Assembly: GCA_007922305.1 (NCBI GenBank)
Contig: ML677334.1
Location: 61,916,858 to 61,980,857, forward strand
Direction of reading: 5' to 3'
Origin: Dermatemys mawii
Lineage: Eukaryota > Chordata > Testudines > Dermatemydidae
Length of the DNA: 64,000 nt
Positions 1 through 12,387 of this stretch are shown here, piece by piece. Below the pieces are notes generated by a model that did no database searches, had not been told where the DNA came from, and saw nothing but the letters and a program-made list of their open reading frames with translations. Each line of letters starts with the position of its first letter. Position 1 is the stretch's first letter. A program made the translations under genes and the position numbers.

Positions 1-278
1 CTCAACTTGGGGTGTGGTTGGCTGAAGGAGGGCTGAAGGACTGCTGTGAAGCCCTCCCTCCCCCGGGAAGGGGGTGAGTGTGGACTTGGGGACACTGCTA
101 GAGGGCAATGCCCTGAAGAGGATGCTGCAAGCAAGGAGCAACGCGGGTCCAGACACCAAAGAAGGGAACCGAGAGTGAGAGACGAACAGGACACCATCCA
201 AGGAGGGCATTCTGCCACGAACTGAGCTAATTCCCGTACTAAACAGCAGGAGGCGCTGTGGTGGTGAGTCCCAACCCG
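1..278. repeat. Probable retroelement-derived repeat fragment
   Basis: This GC-richer stretch holds no ORF of note. Its texture (purine-rich, ending in a segment GAGTCCCAACCCG) is unlike the AT-rich DNA that follows. It resembles, from memory, 3' regions of turtle LTR-type retroelements. It directly abuts the LTR-like copy that starts near 279, so it could be the internal end of the same element, but I cannot prove this from one copy. Confidence 0.35.
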
Positions 279-1107
279 TTAAAATGCTGATGAGTGTGAA
301 TATAATCTAACTAAAATATGCTTCATGCAAAAGGTCTATTGTAAGGTATCATTACAAAGCTTATAATCTACTGAATGTGGTCATCCTATTTGTATAAATG
401 TATCACTCTTGTATCTAAAACTAGAAATATGAAATATATTCCTGAGGTTCTATTGTAGGGCCATTAAAGTGTGGGCCATTAATGGTGGTTTGGAATCTTG
501 ATGGCTCCCATCAACCAGGACAACTGACTGTAGATGGCTCTGTTTGCAGGCAGGCTTTCCTGTGAGTCAGACTGGGAGGAATGAGTGCTTGGAGTCTTAC
601 AGTGACATGCGATCACTAGAATCCGTCTTTTACGTGGTGCTCTTCCATTTAGAAGGAGAGGTGGGAAACCAGAGAGGGGCAAAAGATATATAAGGGGTGG
701 AACAGAACAAAGGGGCTGCAATGATGAGAAATCCCCTAGCTACCACCTGAGCTGGAACAAGGGCTATACCAAAGGAAAGAATTGTGCCCAGACAAGGAAG
801 GCGACAAGGCTGTGGAAGAAATTTACTGAAACATCTCTGAGGGTGAGATTTTATCTGTATTCAGTTTAATTACTGTATTAGATATAGATTTGCATTTTTT
901 ATTTTATTTTACTTGGTAATTCACTTTGTTCTGTCTGTTCCTACTTGGAGCCACTTAAACCCTACTTTCTGTACTTAATAAAATCACTTTTTATTTATTA
1001 ATTAACCTGGAGTATGTATTAATACCTGGGGGGGAACAGCTGTACATAGCTCTCTGTCAGTGTTATAGAGGGCGAATAATCTAGGAGTTTACCCTGTATA
1101 AGATTTT
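279..1107 (+). mobile_element. LTR-like sequence of an endogenous retrovirus-type element, 3' truncated
   Basis: The + strand reads like a long terminal repeat. A TATA-like box (ATATATAAGG, 686-695) is followed about 280 bp later by a polyadenylation signal AATAAA (977-982) and a T-rich stretch. The segment around 1010-1105 (GAGTATGTATTAATACCTGG, then a run on TGTTATAGAGGGCGAA) matches the reverse complement of about 20330-20475, part of the solo LTR at 20071-21260, so the two are related copies in opposite orientation. The copy breaks off at about 1107, where Harbinger sequence begins. No coding capacity is visible. Confidence 0.65.
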
Positions 1108-2876
1108 GAAACAACAACAATGACTTTATTGCCTCTCTAAGTGGTGATCGAAGGGGAGAGGGCAGTTGGCTTACAGTCAAGTAGAATAGACCAAGGGGGT
1201 GAGTTTTCATCAAGGAGAAACAAACAGAAGTGTCACACTGTAGCTTGGCCAATCATGAAACTGGTTTTCACGGCTTCTCTGATACACAGCATATCCTGCT
1301 GTGCTCTTCTAATCACCCTAGTGTCTGGCCACACGTAATCAGCGGACAGGCAATTTGCCTCAACCTCCCACCCCGCCATAAACGTCTCCCCCTTACTCAC
1401 AGATATTGTGGAACACACAGAAAGCAACAATAACAATGGGAATATTTTTTTTTTTGCTGAGGTCTATATGAGTCAGTAAACTGCTCCAGCAAGCCTTTAA
1501 ACATCCAAATGCACACTCTACCACCATTCTGCACTTGGTCAGCCTATAGTTGAATTGCTCCTTGCTACTGTCCAAGATGCCTGTATATGGCTTCATAAGC
1601 CATGGCATTAAGGTGTAGGCTGGGTCCCCAAGGATAACTATGGCATTTCAGCATCCCCAACAGTAATTTTTTGGTCTGGAAAGTCCCTTCCTGCAGCTGT
1701 TCAAACAGACCAGAGTTCCTGAAGACGCAAGCGTCATGCACCTTTCCCGGTCATCCCACATTGATGTCGGTGAAACATCCCTTGTGTTCCGCCAGTGCTT
1801 GCAGTACCATTGAAAAGTACCCCTTGTGGTTTATGTACTGGCTGCCAAGGTGGTACAGTCTCAGGATAGGGATATGGGTTCCATCTATCGCCCCACCACA
1901 TGGGGAACCTCATTGCAGCAAAGCCATCCACTATGGGCTGCACATTTCCCAGAGTCACTACCCTTGATAGCAGCAGCTCAGTGATTGCATTGGCTACTTT
2001 CATCACAGCAGCCCCCACAATAGATTTACCCACTTCAAATTGATTCCTGACTGACTGGTAGCTGTCTGCTGTTGCAAGCTTCCAGCGGGCTATCGCCACT
2101 CACTTCTGGATTGTGCGGGCTGCCCTCATCTTCGTATTCTTGCACTTCAGGGCAGGGGAAAGCAAGTCACAAAGTTCCAGGAAAGTGTCCTTACGCATTT
2201 GAAAGTTTCGGAGTCACTGGGAATCATCCCAGACCTGAAACACAATGTGGTTCCACCAGTCTGTGCTTGTTTCCTGGGCCCAGAATCAGTGTTCCATGGC
2301 ATGAGCCAGCCCCATTGCCACCAAGATGTCCAAATTGCTGAGGCCCGTGCTTTGAGAGACGTCTGTGTCCATGTCCTCATCACTCTCATCACCATGCCGC
2401 CGTAGCCTCCTCGCATCTTTTGCATGTTCTGGTTCTGCACAAACTGCATGATAATGTGCGAGGTGTTTACAGTGCTCATAACTGCCACAGTAATCTGAGT
2501 GGGCTTCATTCTTGTGGAGCTATGGCGTCTGCGCAGACAATCCAGGGAAAAAAGCGCAAAATGATTGTCTGCCATTGCTTTCATGGAGGGAGGGGCAACT
2601 GACAAGATGCGCCCATGGAAATCCGCGAGAATATTTTTGCCCCATCATGCACTGAGAGCTAAACCCAGAATTCCAATAAATGGCAAAGACTGCAGGAACT
2701 GTGAAATAGGTACCCAGAGGGCACCGATCCGAGAGTCGATGCTAGCCTCAGTACTGTGAATGCACTCCACCGATTTAGCATGTTTAGTGGGGACACACAC
2801 AACTGAATGTATACAATCTGTTCAGAAAAATCGACTTCTATACATTCAACCTAATTTCATAGTGTAAACATACCTG
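1108..2876 (-). mobile_element. PIF/Harbinger DNA transposon, transposase half
   Basis: A minus-strand transposase remnant (1233-2605) is preceded on that strand by a terminal-repeat-like sequence near 2830-2876, reading GGTATGTTTACACTATG then GAAATTAGG. The same terminus opens the + strand fragment at 53051. The far end, near 1108-1140, carries the 3' flank of the transposase gene and then stops against an LTR. The companion Myb-like gene expected in a two-gene Harbinger element is missing, so this is a truncated copy. Confidence 0.75.
1233..2605 (-). pseudogene. Harbinger transposase (DDE_Tnp_4 type), decayed
   Basis: Read on the minus strand, the protein is spread over several frames. The N-terminal part (2605 to about 2150) contains the methionine-rich start MKAMADNHFALFSLDCLRRR and later a segment rich in Trp. 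The middle (2099 to about 1734) contains KLATADSYQSVRNQFEVGKS and VVTLGNVQPIVDGFAAM, and in a neighbouring frame the first-aspartate motif AIDGTHIPIL. The end (1650 to 1233) contains GDPAYTLMPWLMKPYTG in one frame, then VECAFGCLKACW and the tail around WEVEAN. The three acidic positions of the DDE catalytic triad (D of AIDG, D of GDPAY, E of VECAFG) can therefore be recognised, but frameshifts and a stop codon after the motif FTDINVG make it non-functional. Family knowledge: this enzyme cuts and integrates Harbinger elements with help from a Myb-like partner. Confidence 0.8.
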
Positions 2877-2896
2877 TAGTCTTGCCATGAGTGCAA

Positions 2897-2957
2897 AGGA
2901 CTATACTACATGACCTCTCGAGGTCTCTTCCAGTCCAATGATTCTATGATTCTATGT
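2897..2957 (+). mobile_element. CR1 LINE 3' terminus
   Basis: The sequence reads GACCTCTCGAGGTCTCTTCC followed by AGTCC and ends in tandem ATTCTATG octamers at 2941-2956. That is the characteristic 3' end of CR1 retrotransposons of birds and reptiles. Only the last 60 bp or so are present, as in most 5'-truncated CR1 insertions. It sits just outside the terminus of the Harbinger copy. Confidence 0.85.
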
Positions 2958-3870
2958 CTAGTAACACTCCCTTTTCATACATGGTGCCTAGACTGATTTT
3001 TCCTAATCACATTTCATACTCCCTTTGGTTTTTGCCTCACTGCATTTATATCTGCACATACCAGTATCAACTCTTCTGGTGTTGCTGAGTCTGCTAGTGC
3101 CTGTTAGCCTTGGTGGAAACTCTCTCTCTTCTTCATTGTCACCTTGTTGAGGTGTATACGCTGGTACACTGATATTACAAACAGAGCACATTTTTTTAAC
3201 TTGGACTCATTCAGCTGTCAGCCTGTCATTTCCTCTAAAAATTTCAATCACCGTCATCCTCATCTGTTCCTCTTACTACCACCTGGAGTGCATTCAACCC
3301 ATTTTTCACCCTTCAAGCTCAAATTCTTCATTGTGTTGTCCATCCATCATATTTCCTGTAGGCGCAGAACATCAATACCTCTTGTTACATCATATCAACT
3401 ACTTCTACCCCTTGATTAGCCAAACAGGATATATTCGGTGTTGATCCTTTTATAATATGGAGTTTATATGGCTGTGCAGGTCACTGCTTTTCATCTGACC
3501 ACCCTGGATTCTAGAGGACATCTTTGATACTGGCTACCAGACCTTGTTGGCCTGAGATTGCCAGGTTGGAGACGGGAAAACTTCTGCCATAGGGCTGAGA
3601 CACCCTGGTGGTGGAGAAGCATATAGGCCAGTCTCACCCCAATTCAGATCTACTACTGCCCTTTGATAACTTGATAACTTGCCCCCAAGAAAATTACACC
3701 AACAGTCACGTGCAAAAAAAACCCCCCAACCTACATTGTATTGACTGGCATCCTTGGTATACATGGGCGTGAGAGGGCCTTTCTCCAATTGAACTAAGTT
3801 CTAGCCACTCTCTTCCCATGTTGTTGCTGCAGACCTGGTGGACCGCTAGCTAGTGGAAACAGGGAATGTG
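2958..3870. other. Intronic DNA without recognised gene
   Basis: I see nothing certain here. A minus-strand open stretch at 3534-3788 contains KDASQYNVGWGVFFA, which faintly resembles the start of an RNase H domain of a retroelement. With 84 codons and no flanking domain I do not claim it as one. Confidence 0.3.
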
Positions 3871-3889
3871 GGTGTGTATACAGAGCATT

Positions 3890-4160
3890 ATATATCTAAT
3901 TGCATATCTGTTCATTTGTATGTGTTTATATCCACATACATTTGTACACACATACATTATACCCACTTATACACATTTATTTACACACATTTATACATAT
4001 TTATACACATTTACACACATACATTATACATACATTTATACACACAATGTATTTAGACATACATACATTTATATGCACATACATTTCATTTGTATGTGTT
4101 TATATGCACATACAAAAGAACATGTTCTACACATACACGTGTGCATATACACTATTAAAA
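3890..4160. repeat. Low-complexity ACAT/TTATAC-rich tract
   Basis: About 270 bp made of irregular repeats of CATACATT, ACACATTTATAC and ACATACATTTATA. The overlapping open frames in this stretch (Tyr/His/Ile/Thr-rich) are products of the repeat and not genes. Confidence 0.8.
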
Positions 4161-6546
4161 TTACTCATAGACATGTGTGCATTTGTACTTTGTGTATATA
4201 ATGCAATATATTTTCCTGTGCAAAAGTGCTGTGTTTGCACACTAGACTAGAGCATTTACTGCTCTTTACAATGGTAGTAGAAAATGTACATTTGTCAGAA
4301 GAAGAATTTATTCTGGTAGAAAACGATAATAAATTGTAAATACTGCTAATTATACAATGCTGCTGCAACAAAGTAAGAAAAGGCTCATTAGATGCATATC
4401 AACAGTCTGTTATTTTACAAACACATTACTTCATCAAAAGAGGAGAGTATTATGAATAATGAATAGCATGGCAAATACTTTTATGCTTTTCATATCAAAT
4501 GGCTACTTAGCCACACAGTACAAGTCTTCATTGTTCCTCAAATAATAAACTCTGTCTATGTTAAGGTTAATTTATGATGACACATATAAAAGAAGCCTAC
4601 CATTTCTTTTATTTATACTGACTTAATGTGCACTCTGGATATCCAAATGAATTGATCCAGTATGTATTAAAGTTCTCCTCATCACCAGTACTACAATTAC
4701 TATTAACAGCACAGATACCAAACAAGAACCTCATTGGGTTCATGGATGGGAAATTTAAAATATCCATTCTGCATAACAATGATAATTTATTATGTGGCTA
4801 GAGCATTAAAGTTGAATAGTGGTGGCTACAACTCTAGTTCAAAGAATTAAAAGACAAGATCTTGTAATTCATCACTCAGCACTAAGAAAATAGACTTTAC
4901 TGAGTTAACAGTGCATAGGACACTGTTAGGACATAATGAATATAAAAACATAGATTTTGCCAAGATTGGTTATTTTATTAGTAGTGATTTTTCTCTCTGT
5001 TCCCCTTTGTTCTTCACTTTCCATGTCCTCTCCTGTTTTCCCCATTGTACTTATAAAGCCGTACCAGTTGACAAAGGAAATTGACTCAGATCATAATTCT
5101 TTACACTAAGGCATTCCTGTGAGATTGGTAGCAGTATGAAATTGAGTAGGAACCAAATTTTGATCTTAGTCAGTTCCAGACTACTGCTAGCAATATGGAC
5201 AGAGTGTCACTTCACAGGAATGCAATCTCTCTCAATTTCATATGGGAAGAAGCAATGTGTTGCCAAATTAATGCACATCCCAGGTACCCAAGCTACCAAT
5301 TACTTTTATCCTTGATAGGAAGGACCCACAGGACAGATGTATCTAGCACTGATTAGGTTTAAGTTGGTAGCAACATCACTTATGGTACTGAGCAGACAAA
5401 TAACATTATCTTAAAAGGAATCTTAACTGCAACTGTGAATAATTCTATATTTTTTTTGTCTTCAAAAGCTGTATAGAAGCATGATTTAATAATTCAAAGT
5501 ACTGAATGAGACAAAATGTGATTAAAAAGTACAGCTAAGTCTTTTGAAGGTATATGGTATAAAATAAAAAAATAGAACTGATTCATTGAGACTAATATTT
5601 AAAAATATAGCATCCAAATTTGCATCCTTAAATGATAAGCATGTTTTGTAGCATTTGTAGGCATGTTCTGGAAATTAGTTGTCTAATCAATGTAGAATTC
5701 TGACAGACACCTTTGATAGTTTCCATGTACAAAATTGGAGGCCAAATGAGGCCCATTGTCATTATGTGTTGCATTAATGAAAGGAAGAGTGTTGAAGTTG
5801 CTGTTGTGGGTTTATTTTAGTTTATAAACCTATTGTAGGACACTTCATAATATAGGGCCAAAATTTGAAGTGCGTACGCCTATGATTCATTTCCGAAAAT
5901 TTTGTTTACCCCTGGAAACTGATATTTGCATTCTTAGATTAGGTAGGTAGTTACTTAAGTACTCATTAGCACATTCAGTTACTATACCTGATTTACATGT
6001 GCAAATGCTACTTTACGGGCTCAGTTAATGCACATTTTTTTCAGATACAACTCAGGATTCTTGTAAGCTCTAATGTGATAGAAAGGAGTGAGGACTGCTG
6101 TAATGAATATAAAGTTAGTCCTGTCTGGAAACTACTGGACAATTTAGAATTTTCTCTTACTCTCTAGCTTCCAGCCTGATTAAGCATAGGATTCTCTGAG
6201 CCCTGGCCTGGATCAAACAGTCATGGAAGAAGCTGTTGATTACTTCACATACTCATGTTGTATAATCTGGCTAGGAGTATGTTAAATAAATGAAACACAA
6301 ACAGGCCTGATTATTGTGAGTTTTGGGGGGAATTCATATTTCTCTGGATTAAAAAAACCAAAGTCTAAATGAAACCATGATGGATTACTTGTTATTTGCT
6401 GATATTTCAGGCAAAACAAACTAGTTTTAACTGTACCATTGGAAGAATGTAATACCGCCTCAGAAGCTCACATTTTATAATACAAGAATGCTAACTGACT
6501 GCAATAAGTAACAAAACACAATATGACTCAGATATAACTGAGAACA
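4161..6546. other. AT-rich intron, nothing recognised
   Basis: Stop codons are frequent in all frames and no repeat family or splice-bounded exon stands out. It lies upstream of the SNTG1 exon at 12388, so it is presumably intron. Confidence 0.4.
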
Positions 6547-6779
6547 TTTTCTAAGCATTGTTGAAGAACATATCTTTTAGTATTAGAATGAGAAAGGGAA
6601 TGTGACTTTCCTCAATTTGTGTGATTGTGAGGAACCATGCCAAAATGCCACAGAGGCTAGAGGCAGTAGCTTTTCTCGGTGCTTTGATAGCTATACCCAT
6701 AAAAAAATGTATACAATCAGTGAAAAGTGATGGGTAAATTATAACAATGTTACACTGGCAGGATATAATATGCAACACT

Positions 6780-7610
6780 GTTACAAAGAATATAAGGACA
6801 CGCCACCAGAAAAGTAGATTGCATTATGAATCGGGCCACCCAAATATGCAGGGGGAACCTGCTTCAATACAAGGAAAAAAATATCATTGCACATTCCTAG
6901 TGGTCACTTGCCACCTCACGAAAGAATTTATATGGGGTATCAAACAATTACAACCCATACTTATGGGGACCAAATCCTGAAAGAAATGTTTCCTGATCTC
7001 CCTCTTCTGAACTTCACACAGTCCCCCAGCCTTCCCAAGCTCATCATCAAAAATAAGTTCCCCACAAACCAGGACACACCAACTCATAGTGGCACCAGAC
7101 CCTGCCAAAACAACAGATGCAAAACCTGCATATGTATCACCACTGCTATAATGAGCAATATCCCTTGCAACACACCTTTCAAGAATCATGGGTTCTACAC
7201 ATGCCTATCACAACATGTGTTGTACCTTATCCAGTGCATCAAATGCCCTGGCAACAACTATATGGGTGAAACCAGACAGTCATTATGCTCTCAAATAAAC
7301 TAACTGAAAAATGATAAAATTCAAAAACACTCTATAACCCATGGACAAACCCTTTTCCAGAATAATTACCCATTGTCCTCAAAGGATAGCTGCACAGCAT
7401 TTTCAAAAGACAGTACTAAGCACTTTAATTCATAAATGCTGGACACTAAACACCATGGATTTAACTGAAGACATTGGTTTCATACCCCATATAACAACTT
7501 GGAACACCCTGCTACCTACTCCATTGTACTATGACTGCAGAAGTGTTTGTCAAGTTTTCCTACAGTGGCTCAAGAGCATGAGTACTAACCTCAGGGGAGA
7601 CTGTTAAGAA
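6780..7610 (+). mobile_element. Penelope-like retroelement fragment with GIY-YIG-like endonuclease end
   Basis: The best frame (6887-7303) runs through FPDLPLLNFTQSPSLPKLII, then a Cys-containing linker PCQNNRCKTCICI, a segment FYTCLSQHVLYLIQC, and the motif NNYMGETRQSLCSQIN. The order of a Cys-rich linker followed by a YLI(x)C...Y(M/I)GET(x)QSL(x)xxIN block is what is seen at the C-terminus of Penelope-like element proteins, where a GIY-YIG endonuclease follows the reverse transcriptase. After a stop the likely continuation (7341-7607) shifts frame and keeps a segment NTMDLTEDIGFIPHI. No reverse transcriptase core is left upstream. It is a dead 5'-truncated copy. I cannot exclude another retroelement class with a similar C-terminal domain. 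Confidence 0.6.
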
Positions 7611-7705
7611 GGATGATGGAAACCCAAATTGGTTGTGAGTTTCATACTTATATTTCACCAACAAAGTCTCAAGTGTAAACTCCTCAAACACTATAACAGC
7701 CTTAA
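7611..7705. other. Spacer between two retroelement fragments
   Basis: Short unassigned sequence between the Penelope-like fragment and the LTR-like repeat. Confidence 0.4.
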
Positions 7706-8290
7706 TGTGGAGCCACAGACAGTCCCTTAGGGTACTCTGAGCTAGCTTGTCCCCCAGGTAAGCTTACTTCTGTGATGGATGGTCCCTTATGCCAAGAATA
7801 ACAACAATATTCAAGTTACTCCCAGACCCAATGGACCAGCCACTTATCGTAGGCCAATTCCACCTTAGATCTTACACCAAAGACAATGCTTGTGTAATAA
7901 GCTATCTAAAGGTTTATTAACTAGAAATACAAAATCACAGTCTTCTTATAAATCAAATACCTATTTTAACAATACCAACACACAGATGAGCCAGAGTGGT
8001 TCCAGCTATATATCTATCAGTATTCAGTTGAGACCTAGGAGCCTTGTCATGAGCTGACACCTGGTCTGTCAGCGTCTCAATGGTAATTGCCCACTTTATT
8101 GTGAGTCATCTCCTACAGTGCATGTGACCCCCTTTATGCTTAACAATCTGTCCCACTTTGTATTTAGCTTGAACACTCTTTTTTCCTTCTCCAGACCTAA
8201 AGCAGAGTTCTGGGAAGCTCAAAATCTTGTCCCTTCCCCCAACAGAATATAAGACACACAAATGCTAAATGGTAAATTATAATGAACTCT
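7706..8290. mobile_element. LTR-like repeat, borders uncertain
   Basis: Starts around TGTGGAGCCACAGACAGTCC and passes through a segment on CTATCTAAAGGTTTATTAAC and a pyrimidine-rich part. From memory this resembles a turtle endogenous-retrovirus LTR family. The left edge has a TG start preceded by CTTAA (7701-7705). The right edge is unclear, so I do not assign target duplications. No coding sequence. Confidence 0.5.
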
Positions 8291-8299
8291 TTCTTAATT

Positions 8300-9640
8300 A
8301 AAGTGTTGGGGTGAAATCCTGCTCCAACTGAAAGCAAATGCAAAATTCCTGTCCACTTAATGACCATAGGATAACACTTTTTGGCATTTCCAAATTGCCT
8401 CAGTGTATCACCATTTCAAGATATGTCTTCTATCTAGTTTGCCAGGTGCCTGTTTTGTTTAGTGGCTTGGATTATGTTCCAGTATTTACTGATGTTAAAG
8501 ATCTGAAGTGATGCTATACCATTCATGATAAAGCTCTAGGGATATTTGAATTATACATGGAAATGGAGTTTCAGCATTTGTTTAATATGATAAATCTAAT
8601 ATCAGATTTGTTTGTTCAGTGAACTTGTCAGCCATAATATACATTTCTGTAAGAACTGGTTAACTTTGTCAGGTTTTCTGAGCATCCAGAGTTTTGTGAA
8701 TGTGGCCAGAACATTCATCTCAGAGTGAGAAGATATTTTACATTTCGATTGTTGATTACAGAAAAGTATTTAAATACCTTTTCAAATCAAGTCTGTTGGA
8801 TGAAATGTTATACTGTTCCTAAAATGTGTACTTTCGCTTATGTACAGTTTTTGTAGATTCGTATAAAAGCACAGCCTTTTTAAAAATTTCTTGTTAAATA
8901 AAGGAGACTCAGACACCAGAACTGACCATAGAGTACCTAGTAAAAGACTACCCCAACTTGCTTGAGGTTCGTAGTCACAACTATTGAACTTATAAGTAAT
9001 AACAATAGAGTTGGAAATAATTTATACAACAGATTTAGCCCCTCTTTCTCTTTTTGAACAGATTTCAATTTTTACAAATTTATTTATTCAGAATTTGACT
9101 AATGGTTTATACAGACATATTTCAGCCTATGTTTCACTCATGAACAATGGTTTGAGTAATTTGCATACCTGATTTCCTATTTAATATGTGTGATTGGTCA
9201 CCTAAGTCGCATGGTATTGTTTGTTTCCTTACCAAATGACTTATAAATCTAAAAAAGCTTTCAAGATGATCATGGGGTACACTTTTGATGTGAATCCTCA
9301 TTAGAATTTGTACAAGTATTTATGTAACAATATATAGCCACGTCAATGTTCACATTTTCACATTTTTGCAAACAAAACTTCCTTCATGTGAATGTCTGTG
9401 AAAAATTAATAAAAGGTGGGAAAAGCCATCAAAAGCAAATTGATGCTTTTGTGTTCGTGAATCCTTTTTTGCAATACTTTTGAAGATTCTATCCCTTACT
9501 ACATAAGATGAGTAAGGTATGATTGCCTCTATTCAATGGGTTTTTTTGAACTTTCAATTCTAGGAATTATATTCCAAATCCTGATAGAAGAACAAGTGAA
9601 ATTTCATTCTGACCAATTGTCCAGCTATGCCAGAAAACAG
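8300..9640. other. AT-rich intron, mostly unassigned
   Basis: Around 8305-8360 a piece resembles a widespread amniote repeat (GGGGTGAAATCCTGCTCCAA). Otherwise no ORF, exon or repeat is recognised. Confidence 0.35.
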
Positions 9641-10380
9641 GAGGCACCGGATGTAGTTTTAAATGGCTGAAACTTTATTCTTAAATATGTGGAAGTACCC
9701 TGCAGATAAAATTGTGCAGTGCAGGTGGTTCCATATATATCTCCATATTCCTGGGGAACGGCTATCAGCCTTTCCCCTTTCCAGTCCTGGTCCCATACTG
9801 CTGCTGAGACCCCACCATCCCTTTTTGTATAAGGGTTAAGGGGAGCTAGAAAAAGTGGGGTTGACTTTCTCCCATACCAAGTGTAGGAACCCTGAACCCT
9901 CTTTCTCCTCCCCTTTAAAAGATGCCTCATTTGAATTCTTTACCAATTAATTTTATCTGATCACCATATCCATTCCATATAGAGCACCTGCACTAGGCAT
10001 CTGCCACAAACTTACATAATGAATTGCAGCATTATAGCCTAACTCCCTACCCCACCAGGTCCGTAACTCACTCTAGGGAAGGCAGGATGTCACCCTTGCC
10101 TCAACTAATGTGGCAGTGAGGGAAAATTTCTTCCCAAAGCCCCAAGGAAAGAGGCAACTAGGGTCATGCCTGTGGTATATAATGAGAAAAGCTGGTAATT
10201 TTACTATGCCAATGGGTGGGAGGGTGGGTGCTGCTAGTCTGGTCTGGGTTAAGTAGGACTTTCCTGGAACTGTCCTGGGTGTAATCCCACCCTGAATCTC
10301 ATCAGCTGGGGAGGAAAGGGACAGCGTCCCCACATGCAACCTATTCTAGCTGTACAGTTTTCTGTCTCTTTACCTGGAAT
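9641..10380 (-). mobile_element. 3' region of a DIRS-like retroelement family, fragment
   Basis: Two blocks match the element at the right edge of the window. AAACTTTATT followed by CAGATAAAA and CAGTGCAGGT occurs at 9668-9724 and again at 61868-61926. A second block, ACCTGCACTA then CATCTGCCACAA, occurs at 9985-10010 and near 62175-62200. The blocks are in the same order and spacing, so these are copies of one repeat. Here no coding domain is left. The stretch 10010-10380 has no counterpart in the other copy. Confidence 0.6.
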
Positions 10381-10576
10381 CCAGCAATCCTCTCTAGTTG
10401 GGTAGAGGCCTTAAAGGGGGCAATGACCCCACCTCCGAGCAGCCTGCTGGACAAGCCCTATCCCTGCAACTCACTTTCTCTGTCCAGCTAAACCAAGCAT
10501 CCCATGGCTTAATGTGCCGTGAGAACATTCTGGCCACTATAAGTCTTTTGTGCCTTCATTGCTGTGGACCCTAGTA

Positions 10577-10659
10577 CAGAAAAGTACTTAAGTAGATGCC
10601 TGACTTGAAGCATGACTACCCACGTGCTTAAATCAAGGGTATGTTTAAGTACTTTTCTG
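10577..10659. repeat. Palindromic repeat with 15-bp perfect arms
   Basis: CAGAAAAGTACTTAA (10577-10591) is the exact inverse of TTAAGTACTTTTCTG (10645-10659), 53 bp apart. Looser relatives with AAGCATGTG and a cruciform-like layout occur near 32258-32360 and 33722-33785, so it is an interspersed foldback repeat. Confidence 0.6.
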
Positions 10660-12387
10660 AATCAGGGTATGAGTTGGTACAACCAACATTCTCTGTTTAG
10701 ATAAGTGCAAGAACTGGACTAGTAGGAGTGATGCAGATAGAGAATGAAGCAAATTGACAGAGCTGTGTTAGGAAGCTTATGAATACCACAGTGCTATTAA
10801 TCCTTCACTTTCATTAACACCAATCTGTAAAATTAAAAATGTCATTTTTAACAGTCGCAAGGTAAATTTTTTGCTTAGCAATGTCAAGTCAATTTGAAAT
10901 TAAATGGCTTACCTATTTATCCAGAAGTCTGTGCTTCATGCTGGATGCTACTTATTAGATATGTATCCTATTGTTAGGGGAAGTAAGGTCCCTCAAAAAA
11001 TGGGGAAAAAAGTTTACAAAATTCTGAGCTAGCAAAAAGTTAACATTTATCTTCTATAGCAACTGGCAGCAAACAATAAGGATCTAAATGAACACGGAGA
11101 TAAAATGTTCCCCACTTTTCTGTATATCCCCTACAGCACAGAGGCATTTTATTTAAGAAAATTATTCAGTTTGAGATTCCGATAGAAACAGTACAGTGTT
11201 AATGAAGGTAAAAGCAGAGGAAGAAACAGAAGGTGAACCTGATGCGACACTACTGTGAATGTAAACAAATTTGGTAGATATGCAGACTTTTTAGTGCAAG
11301 AAAGAGAAAGAATTCAGACAATCTCACACAGTAGTAGTGTGAAGTCATATGTACAAGATGCACAGTGATCATTCCTAAGGTACCTTAATAATTTTGCTCA
11401 TTATTTACATTTCACCAAGACACATTTCTTGTCCATCTTACATATCATATGTGATTGCAGGCTGTATATTGATTCCATGCTGATGGGTGTGATGCTCTGT
11501 AACATTGCTGGTTATTGAAATGCAACAGACTTTAGATACAATATTCCTATATATTCTTTTGGAAGGTACTGAATCATACGTAGAAGATACATTTCTATTC
11601 ATTTGTAACATTGAGCATTTACTGTTTTTCTGTTTAGACGATAACCTTATTACAAAATTCATAGTGGAATGAGAAACTGTCATATATTATAATCTTTTAA
11701 TACATTACTTGGATCTGCTGAGTCCTGAAAGGGGCTGATCATTCTGGTCCCGGTTCAGCCAGGCACTTCAGCATATGGTTAATGTTCAGCAACTTATTAA
11801 ACCCATTGACTCTTAACTATTTATGCAGTTAAACTGAAGCATGAGCATTAAGTGCACAGTTGGCCCACAGACAATCATTTTCCATGAGTAAGTGTTAACT
11901 GTACAGTGTCATTTTTATCTATATTCTTTTGTTTATTTTTACTTTTAAAAGTACATGCTTTATTCTTTAGTTCATATAAATACAGACTCACATACATGAC
12001 TGTATACCTTCTTCTGTGGAAATAAATAAATAAAAGAAAAGAAGAGAGTTCCATGACAAGGTAAGAGATGGGGTCTGACTTATCCTCCAGGGGAAAAGGC
12101 TTTTATTTTTTGACATCACAGTGAATTAAGTGTCCTTTCCTTTGTTAACTAGGGTTGAATAAAGTTAAAGGGATTTCAAAGAACATTTCACAAATGCAGT
12201 CGGACTGATCTGAATAAGACATTGCTAAAGTATAATACATCCATATAATCAAAAGGACATCAGGCTAGATGGCACTAATATTGGTTTAATTATGTACCAT
12301 ATGCAGATTAAAGAAAATCCTCTGTTTCTAATACACTTCTCTATATTAACTGTGTTGACCTTTCTGTGTATGTTTTGTTTCCTTTAG
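10660..12387. other. Intron upstream of the penultimate SNTG1 exon
   Basis: No gene or known repeat stands out. The last 30 bases before 12388 form a pyrimidine-rich tract ending TTTCCTTTAG, the splice acceptor. Confidence 0.5.

Noticed and set aside
3534..3788. RNase H-like retroelement fragment on -
   Set aside because: Only KDASQYNVGWGVFF is suggestive; no other domain or second motif supports it.
3853..4250. Overlapping 67-116 codon frames on +
   Set aside because: They lie in a low-complexity ACAT/TTATAC tract; the His/Tyr/Ile/Thr repeats reflect the DNA repeat.
8351..8360. CA followed by CTTAA as right end and target duplication of the LTR-like repeat at 7706
   Set aside because: CTTAA does match 7701-7705, but the sequence just before 8355 looks like a different old repeat, and a 5-mer match in AT-rich DNA is likely by chance.
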